A DNA stretch of 64,000 bases. It comes from Lineus longissimus. Taxonomy: Eukaryota > Nemertea > Pilidiophora > Heteronemertea > Lineidae. The notes beneath the pieces are model-generated. The model did no database searches. It had not been told where the DNA came from and was given only the letters and a program-made list of their open reading frames with translations. The position numbers and the translations under genes were made by a program. The stretch is from assembly GCF_910592395.1 (NCBI RefSeq), contig NC_088317.1:6882001-6946000 (forward strand), written 5' to 3'. Shown here piece by piece: positions 56,574 through 64,000 of this stretch (its first letter is position 1; every line of letters begins with the position of its first letter).

Positions 56574-57790
56574 AAAAAGGAAAAGATGAAAAATAAAAAT
56601 ATTTTTGGCTGTCCTTGACCGGGGTTTGAACTCACGACCTTTGGATTGCCACAATACGAGGAAAAACCCACAAAACATGCAATTTCGGCCATATTTGAAT
56701 TCCGATCTGGCTGAAACTTGGCATACAAATAGTGGCTTCTTAGATGCATCATTACACAAAATTAAAACTCTTTACATTGAACAACGACAAAACATACCAA
56801 GAACGGTAAAGTTTTCAACTTTGACCTCTGTGAACTTGAAAGGTGGGTCAAATCAAAAACCTGTAAGATATGTGATGTATCCTTGCTGGGAGTACCTACC
56901 ATGAAACTTTTATCAAAAACAAATCAGTAATAAGCGAGAAATCACACTTTTTGAGTTTTGAGTTTGGGCCCCCTGGTGGCCAAGTTAATAATCAGACCGA
57001 ACCAAAATTCAGTGTAAAAGGTCAACTGACCTAGGGGGTCATTTGTTCAAAGTTTCAAGTTCATAACTGTTGCGGTTGAGAAACGTGCCATAGTTACACT
57101 CAAACGGCAAATTTACGCCATTTGACCTCTGCGACCTTAAAAAGTAGGTCAAATCCGAAAAATCGTGCAACATCTGAGGTAACCTTGCTAGGGGTCCCTG
57201 CCATAAAAATTTCATCAAAAACAATTTGCTAATAAGCAGGCTATTGCACTTCTTACTTTTTCTGTTTTGGCCCCCTGGTGGCAAAGTCAAGAATAAGATC
57301 AGGCTGAAATTCAGCACCAGAGGCTATCTGATATAGGGGGTTATATGTACCAAGTTTCAAGCTCATAGCTTTGGTGGTTGAGAAATGTGCCATAGTTACA
57401 CTCAAACGGCCAATTCACGCCATTTGACCTCTGCGACCTTGAAAAGTAGATCAAATTAAAAACCCGTAAGATATATGATGTATCCTTGCTATGAGTACCT
57501 ACCACAAAAGTTTTATCGAAAACAAGTCACTAATAAGCGAGATATCACACTTTTTAGATATCCACATTTGGCCCCCTGGTGGCCAAGTAGAGAATCAGAT
57601 CGGACAAAAATTTAGTGTCACGGGTCATCTGACCTAGGGGGTCATGTGTACAAAGTTTTAAGTTCATAGGCCTAGCGGTTAAAAAACGTGCCACTGTTTT
57701 TGAACTAGGATACGACGGACGACGACGACGACGACGACGACGGACGACGGACACTGCGGTATCGTATAGACTCCCCTACGGTGAGCCAAA

Positions 57791-58370
57791 AAGGGTTAGT
57801 CTTAATAGGGATCCAAGAGTTGAAACATATACTTTAAATGAATGCAGAAGAGCTTAAAGGGGATTTCGCACACCAATGATTCAGGCTACTTTTTACATTT
57901 TCTCGGACAGTGAGAATGAACCGTCTTCATTTCCTATCCATAAGTCTGGCACAGATCAGTTAGCAAGATTAGGCCTACTGAACATGTAGACAATAGGGTT
58001 GCATTCAGTAACTTGTGTATGACTTGAAGATGCTTTGATATCTACTGAGGCTAGGGAAGGGCATTGTATTTGTCGTAGGAAATACGCTTTGAGTTGCATC
58101 CAACGATCGATAGGGTGACTTCCATCAATAGTCTGGACACTTGTTGAACATGCCCGGAGGGTAAAATAGGAAATCAATAGACAAGACACTGTGCTTCGTA
58201 CATCAAAGGATGGGGCAATGGAGATCTGCCAAGCATTTTGAAGCATTTTTTTGGAAGGGAAAACCTCGTACACAATGATAAGCAAAATGCGTACAGTGTA
58301 CAAAACGTGTTTTCGGAGTCCACTATACGCCAAAAGCATGTGTACAAATGTACCCCCCTTGGAAGATGAG
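57791..58370. other. Non-coding, contains the second duplicate segment
   Basis: 58085-58225 is the partner of 54505-54685. Nothing else recognised. Confidence 0.5.
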
Positions 58371-58560
58371 GTCACTTTATCGGTTGATTTTGCGTCACGT
58401 AAACTGTTCAGAACTGTGTCACCTCATCAGTCGATTTAATGTCACTTATTGTCACTCATCTAATCAGTTGATTTTGTGTCACTCTTTCGGTTACATACAT
58501 GTATGTCACTTTATCGGTTGATTTTGTGTCACTTATTTGGTTGGGTCACTTATTTGAGGA
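58371..58560. repeat. Degenerate GTCACTTTATCGGTTGATTT repeats
   Basis: About six irregularly spaced copies of GTCACTTTATCGGTTGATTT-like words with varying middle bases (TCATCAG, TAATCAG, TATCGG). Confidence 0.7.
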
Positions 58561-58970
58561 AGAGTCTGTTACCTAATTGGTTGTAACAGGGCCTAGTACC
58601 ACTACAGTCACCAGAACATGTAGAACTAGAAGTTAAAACTGCATTTTCAACATTTATATTGACTATTTGGACCAACTGACAGTCAGAACCCAAGGATTGG
58701 TCTTATATTTGTAACAGCTGGGCAAACCGTGTTTTAATTATGATCAAGTTGATTATTGAAGATAGGAGAAAAGGAAGTACCAGTAACACTTAGCAAGGAA
58801 GTAATGACCCCATTTTCTAGATCTGAACAAGTTGAACCAAAATTGAACTTACACCGAGACAACACATAACTCAGTTTAATACATTTGTAGTGTCACTGTT
58901 GTACGAGAAAAAGATGTGAACACCAAATTCATAAAGGGCGTTTAAGGGTTAGACGCATGTAACGGGTACA

Positions 58971-59088
58971 GGAAAATTCGTCCCCGGATAATTCGTCCCC
59001 GGAAAATTCGTCCCCGCAAATTCGTCCCCGGATAATTCGTCCCCAAGGAAAATTCGTCCCCGGATAATTCGTCCCCGAGGATAATTCG
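58971..59088. repeat. AATTCGTCCCCGG short tandem repeat
   Basis: Eight or so units alternating GGAAAATTCGTCCCC and GGATAATTCGTCCCC, period about 14-15 bp. Confidence 0.9.
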
Positions 59089-59388
59089 CATGTAACTACT
59101 GTTTAATCAGTTTCAGGGCCTATTCATATTCTGTGATGCTTTACATGAAGGACCTGAATCTGTCTATTCAATAGTTAAATGCTGTTTTAAGCTAAACACC
59201 CTTTATGAATTCGGCCCAAAGTCTTTCAATTTGATCGTTTATAGTTGGCCCGGTGCTGGGTGCCCAGCCGGGCATCTTCTGTTATGCAGTTTATTGATTT
59301 TTGGTGCCCGTGTTATCACGCAGGGCGCATTCTGGCATTCGGCCATCTGATTTTTCAAGTCCTGAAGAGGTCTTGATCATGCCAACCC

Positions 59389-59773
59389 CTATACACCTTT
59401 CCAGAAATGGGGCGCTGAGTGTCCGAAATAGTGATGTCATAAGGGGAAACTAGGCCTTATGGTGGAGGGACAAAGGAGAAAGTCATGGTTGACCAACACA
59501 CTTGAATGCCTTTAATGACGGGACAAGGGGGAAAAGTTAGTTCCAATGCAAGCCACCAATTTCAGGAAGCATCAACCAACACACTTGAATGCCTTTAATG
59601 ACGGACAAGGGGGAAAAAGTTAGTTCCAATGCAAGCCTTGTCCTTCATTAAAGGCATTCAAGTGTGCTGGTCAACGATGACTATCTCCTTTGTCCCTCCA
59701 CCATATGGCCGAGTTTCCCCTTATGACATCACTATTTCGGACACTCAGCACCCCATTTCTGGAAAGGTGTATA
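59389..59773. mobile_element. 385-bp foldback with internal direct repeats
   Basis: Arms of roughly 130 bp: left from TATACACCTTTCCAGAAATG, right ending in CATTTCTGGAAAGGTGTATA. Both contain AGTGTCCGAAATAGTGATGT and ACAAAGGAGA. In the middle, ACACTTGAATGCCTTTAATG + ACGG is present twice in direct orientation and once inverted. Confidence 0.85.
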
Positions 59774-59934
59774 CACTCAGTATATCTGACAGAATTTCCT
59801 TTTAAGAAAATGTAAATAACCTTTAAGGCTTTATTATTATCTCTACGCCACAACTGGACAGAAATTCAAAAACAACCCAGTGAGAATATTTCATTTTCAT
59901 AATTGATAATGTAGACCTCGTAAGACAACCCGAA

Positions 59935-60110
59935 ACTGCTTGGGCTGGTGCAAAATATGGAAGCATTTTACAAGCATTTAAACCCACATTATTCGATATT
60001 TAAGTTGAGATGTTTTAGAATAGAAATTGATACCTCACTGTCGATATTGATTGTCTAACCCAAACCGCTCGGGTGGAGCTAAGATATTGGTCAAAACCTC
60101 GGCATATTCC
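59935..60110 (-). mobile_element. Dispersed repeat family C, copy 3 (partial)
   Basis: TGCAAAATATGGAAGCATTT, then TTTTAGAATAGAAATTGATA, then a TCACTGTCGATATTGATTGT region and GGGTGGAGCTAAGAT, in the same order as 44500-44680. Confidence 0.75.
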
Positions 60111-61929
60111 TTAAACAAAGACAGATCATCAGCCATAGTAAAACTGATCAAGAGTCTGACAACCAAATAACACGTTATCAACACAACGCTCAGCCAATCA
60201 ACTGTGATGGAATGATGTTATACAGTAGCGATGTAGCACCTGTAACTGTAATAAGGGCGAAATTAGCAATCACTGATCAGCGGCTTCCCGTTACCAAGAA
60301 CACCAACCATCTGACTGTGGTGACGGTAAGCACCCAGTAAACCAGAGTCTAGCTGACACCCCATAAACAAGTTATCAACACGGTGCTCAGCCATAATAAT
60401 CGACCAATCAATGGACAGAATGACGTGAAACAGTCGGACATAGTGCCAGCAACAAGTGAGAAATTTGCTCTCGCTACTGAGCGTCTTCTTGTGAGTGTTA
60501 CCAGTAATGCCACCATCTTGCCTGTTAACCCTGTCAAACATGGCATGGCTCCCAGCGAACAAGCCATTTATAGACTGCCTCGATGAGCGATGACCAGTGC
60601 CACCATCACGTGATGTCACCAGACCAGTTGGGAGATTCCCATAAAATGTGAGGGGCTGTTTCCTGTTGGCGCTGAAGGGGGTCTCCCAGAAAGTGGGTGT
60701 ATGGCATAATGAGATGGTGGTAAATACCTAGTGCAGGCCACTTTGCATATCAGGTACTGACTACCATGAGGGCCTAAATCCTTACTGGACCACAGCTAAA
60801 ATATTTTCAACAACTGTGCATCCCAGGAAGTGTATGCAGTAGCCAGTAGGGGGAGGTGTTCAAATTTCTAAAATATTCATTGACTTGATGAATGGGTTTG
60901 AAAACATAGAGCAGCCCAGTACTCTAAGATAAATTATGTCATCAGTGACAGTGACAGTGTGCACATCACATCACTTGATTTCATCAGGATGGAATACTAA
61001 TGACAATGTGATGCATGATTAAAAATGCATCAGAACAGCAATTGGACAATGAAGACTTGACTGCTGCAGGCAAATAATCACCTTGTATTGTAGTAGCGAC
61101 ATTTTATTGCCAGCTTAGCGGCTCTAACCTTATCCATTACACTCCTGTCATGCATGCAAGATGAACAGGATCAGTAGTATGCATGATCGCTAGAATGGGA
61201 GAATCCTTGAACAAGCTAAGAAAATCCATTTTAGACACCCTTGTTCAAGTATAAACATGAATGCCAAGTTCAGGTTGAGCAGCACCAGGTGACTGACAGC
61301 CACTTCAAGAGTATCGTGACTGATCACAATTTTGGTTGAAATTTTGCTGAGTCACAGAATGAATATTGCCAATGATCCCACTCTTTCATTGTTTTTGGTC
61401 GCCCCAAAGCACTCAAGCGAAAGGCATAGAAATATAGAAGGTGTAGACATTTTGGGTTAAAATTTTGGAGCATGCGGCATCAATTGGCTGGTGACTGAAA
61501 GAGCAGGGGAACTGACTGTACTGAACCTGTCCAAGTCAACAGTCAGGTTGCTGTCTATAAAAACAGCAGCAATCACTCTCTATAGTATAATGTAATCACG
61601 ATGCCCATGATTGACTCTATTGTTTTAATACGGCATACTACATGGAGTAGGGAATAGAATTTCCAAACTAAGTTCTTTACTGAAAGTCAAACAACTCCAC
61701 AGACCCACCCTAAGGCCTAACAGAACACAGTCCACCTGTTAGTAATACCTGTTAGAATATAGATTTTCTTGCCAGCTGGTCAATATCAGGCAACACAATC
61801 TTACAGCCTGTGGACAATAGAGATTACAGGCATAGTGATAAACCATGATCTCAGTGATTTCACTTGTTCATACTGTTGGCGAAGAGCTGACCAATATATG
61901 TCAGGCAAAATTCAGTGATCAGCAACCCA
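60111..61929. other. Non-coding, nothing recognised
   Basis: No exon, tRNA or clear repeat was found beyond weak similarity between 60150-60190 and 60360-60400. Confidence 0.35.
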
Positions 61930-62170
61930 GTGGCGAATCCAGAAATTAGATTTAGGGGGAGTGCAACTCTACCCAGAAGAGGGGGGACCAAAGCTGCAAT
62001 CCTGGAGACAGGGGCCACACCCAGAAAAAAAGTTTAAAATGTTGTGCAATGAAATATGCATTTTTCGGGGCATCTGCAAGGCTAAAATTTGGAAAATAGC
62101 CTCTTTCCTTCTTGGTAAGAGGCCCCCTAAAGCACCATTGATTTCCACCTAAAAGGAGGGGCGCGTGCCT
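61930..62170. repeat. Probable dispersed repeat starting CAGTGGCGAATCCAGAAATT
   Basis: The opening CAGTGGCG(A)ATCCAGAAA followed by a G-rich stretch resembles a repeat start common in animal genomes. An AGGAGGGGCGCG motif lies near the other end. Assigned from memory; only one copy is in the window. Confidence 0.35.
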
Positions 62171-62578
62171 CATACACCACCACCCTAAAATTCCACCAAT
62201 GCTACCTTTTTATTTTTACGCACATGGTGACGTGAAGTGACGTCAAGGACATCTCAGGGGTTGGACAATGACATTGTGATGTCATATGTGTTATTCTTGT
62301 TGCCGTTTGTTTACAAATGTAGTCAAAACAATCAGTAGACAGTACATACATGACATTGACATGTATGAATGAAACATAGCATTTCTAGTCAATATCATAA
62401 TTACAATTTGTCTTGGCATCTGAATCATCTAACTCTAAGTCATGTACATGTCAATCATGTCAAGTCAAGTATCAAAATTGATATCACATGAATACCAGAT
62501 AATACAAACACAAGTGCTCGTCCTGTCTCTTCTTTGAATGACATCTCAGGTCAAACAAGACAAGTGTGTACAATACTA

Positions 62579-63935
62579 TAAAGAAAAATGGGGTAATTGT
62601 AGCCCCTTTTTCACCTATAACTTTGGTTACGCAAGAGATTTCCAGGCAGATTCACTAAAACTAACCAGCATCTCGTAAGTTGTAGTGGCACCGAGTTTCC
62701 AATTTTAAGTCTGCAATTTAGGGCACTTAATCTAAAACAATGCCTCTGAGAGACAATACATTACAAGACGCGTGGTCAGGGGCTACAAATACCCCGTGGC
62801 CTTGGGGTATTTGTAGCCCCGGACTAAAATTTAAAATTGCATGTTTTTTTATGCATGAGAATATTTTTTCACAGGTTTATTGTCTTTGTAGTAATACTGC
62901 TTTCAATATTATTCCAATCTAGGTTGACGACGAGATTTTGCTGCTATCAAATGATATTTATTGAACACATTAAGTGATCTTCGATGCAGTCACTTACCAA
63001 CAATTTAAACAATATCCTCGTAAATCAGACTGATTTTTAACTGGTGTAAAACACAAAGTTCTGTTTATCACTCTCTGCTGTACATTACACCTTGTGTCAG
63101 ACAACAGCTTGTGATATTCTGAACTGACCGACGGTCTTGTCTCGCGCCATTAAAAACTGAACTTTCAGTTAATGGTCATGTATCAACTCCAACTATAGCT
63201 GGCCCCACTTAATGGTAAATGCAATGTACCATGAGAAATGCTGCTATCTAGTCAATGGTGTGGCTTTAACTAGAGACACCGGTAACTTTGAAAATATTAA
63301 CATTATTTCGAAATAATTTTAGATAAACTGGTATGAAACCTCAAATGTATCATTGTTGCTACATAAAGCCAAGGGTTAACGTTGTATCTAAATCAGATAG
63401 ATTTATGATAAATTAATATAAGTCGGGTATTAAGAGTAAAAAAACCTATCATTTTCATGATTTATGACAGAATATATTGAGCAACTCATAGGGGCTACAA
63501 ATACCCCGAACCAATGGGCTACAAATAACCTGAGGGTACCTTGGTCAGAAAAGTGTCTCTGAAAAATTTACTTTTAATAATGACATCAAATGCAGCATAC
63601 AACATTCTCTACACTCAATACTGATCACCTGAACCAAGTTTCAAATACATCAATGGTCTGCAAGTGTGGAAAATTCAAACCTGTAAAAAGTTCAATCCCA
63701 ACTTTTGTTGTGAATGTGTCTGATTTGTTTACTTCTTACAACCAAAGCTCTTACATAACATGTTGCATTAAAATCCAAAACTATTGATGTAGTGATAGAT
63801 ACTCAAGAGTCACCTCTTTCATGATTCATCCATGCTTGGGTTGGCTGAATAATTCCATGGTTACCGGAATATGAAGCAAAAACATTGCCAGGGACTGCAA
63901 TCATACCGGGGCTACAATTACCCCATTTCACCTTA
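62579..63935. mobile_element. 1357-bp element of the GGGGTAATTGTAGCCCC family
   Basis: AATGGGGTAATTGTAGCCCC at the left and GGGGCTACAATTACCCCATT at the right are perfect inverted ends. The internal variants GGGGTATTTGTAGCCCC (about 62802-62820) and GGGGCTACAAATACCCC (about 62769-62788 and 63491-63508) repeat the terminal motif. No transposase-like frame. The short copy at 42509-42624 has the same ends. Confidence 0.75.
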
Positions 63936-64000
63936 CATTGTATAAGAATCGCGAAAATTCGGGATATCGAATACTGCAAGAACCCGAGTACTGACTGAAA

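Noticed and set aside
56600-56660. tRNA-like T-arm on the - strand (GTGAGTTCAAACCCCGG)
   Set aside because: No A box, acceptor stem or D arm at the right distance. At most a tRNA-derived SINE fragment.

Overview
The window is animal nuclear DNA, most likely from a marine invertebrate. It has spliced genes with GT-AG introns, long repeat-filled introns, many small non-autonomous DNA transposons, and the TACATG-type and GACCTCTGTGACCTT-type repeats that I associate with molluscs, brachiopods and other marine bilaterians. The phylum is my inference and is not proven by the sequence. Nothing bacterial, viral or CRISPR-like was seen.

Three protein genes can be supported. (1) A five-exon thioredoxin on the + strand (7610-13434) with WCGPC, a buried Asp and the cis-Pro motif; all four introns are phase 0. 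(2) An intronless 866-codon gene on the + strand (19934-22534) coding for a TPR-rich protein with a C-terminal TIR domain. It is a candidate innate-immune or signalling protein and the most interesting gene here. (3) The seven downstream exons of an AGFG1-type ArfGAP/FG-repeat protein on the - strand (53529-46746). These run from the middle of the ArfGAP domain, through Q/F/G/P-rich sequence with DPF and NPF motifs, to a C-terminal NPFL. The zinc-finger exon was not found and probably lies beyond 64000. A weaker candidate is a terminal exon at 55-322 of a gene entering from the left. A decayed LINE reverse transcriptase end (2960-3375, -) and a mariner transposase scrap (24884-24959, -) are also present.

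Layout: 1-7.6 kb is mostly non-coding, with a LINE remnant and a 413-bp foldback element. 7.6-13.4 kb is the thioredoxin gene, whose introns carry four or more small elements. 13.4-19.9 kb is non-coding with a clear nested insertion. 19.9-22.5 kb is TPR-TIR. 22.5-46.7 kb is a gene-poor gap between the convergent TPR-TIR and AGFG genes, filled with MITEs and minisatellites. 46.7-53.5 kb is AGFG. 53.5-64 kb is probably the first intron or 5' flank of AGFG, dominated by ~300-bp tandem repeats with (GAC)n tails and several inverted-repeat elements.

The three genes show no functional link. The richest signal is the transposon record. At least six short-element families recur in two or more copies, several have recognisable termini and target-site duplications, and one insertion can be checked against an empty-site relative in the same window. 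I found no convincing new multi-gene system.
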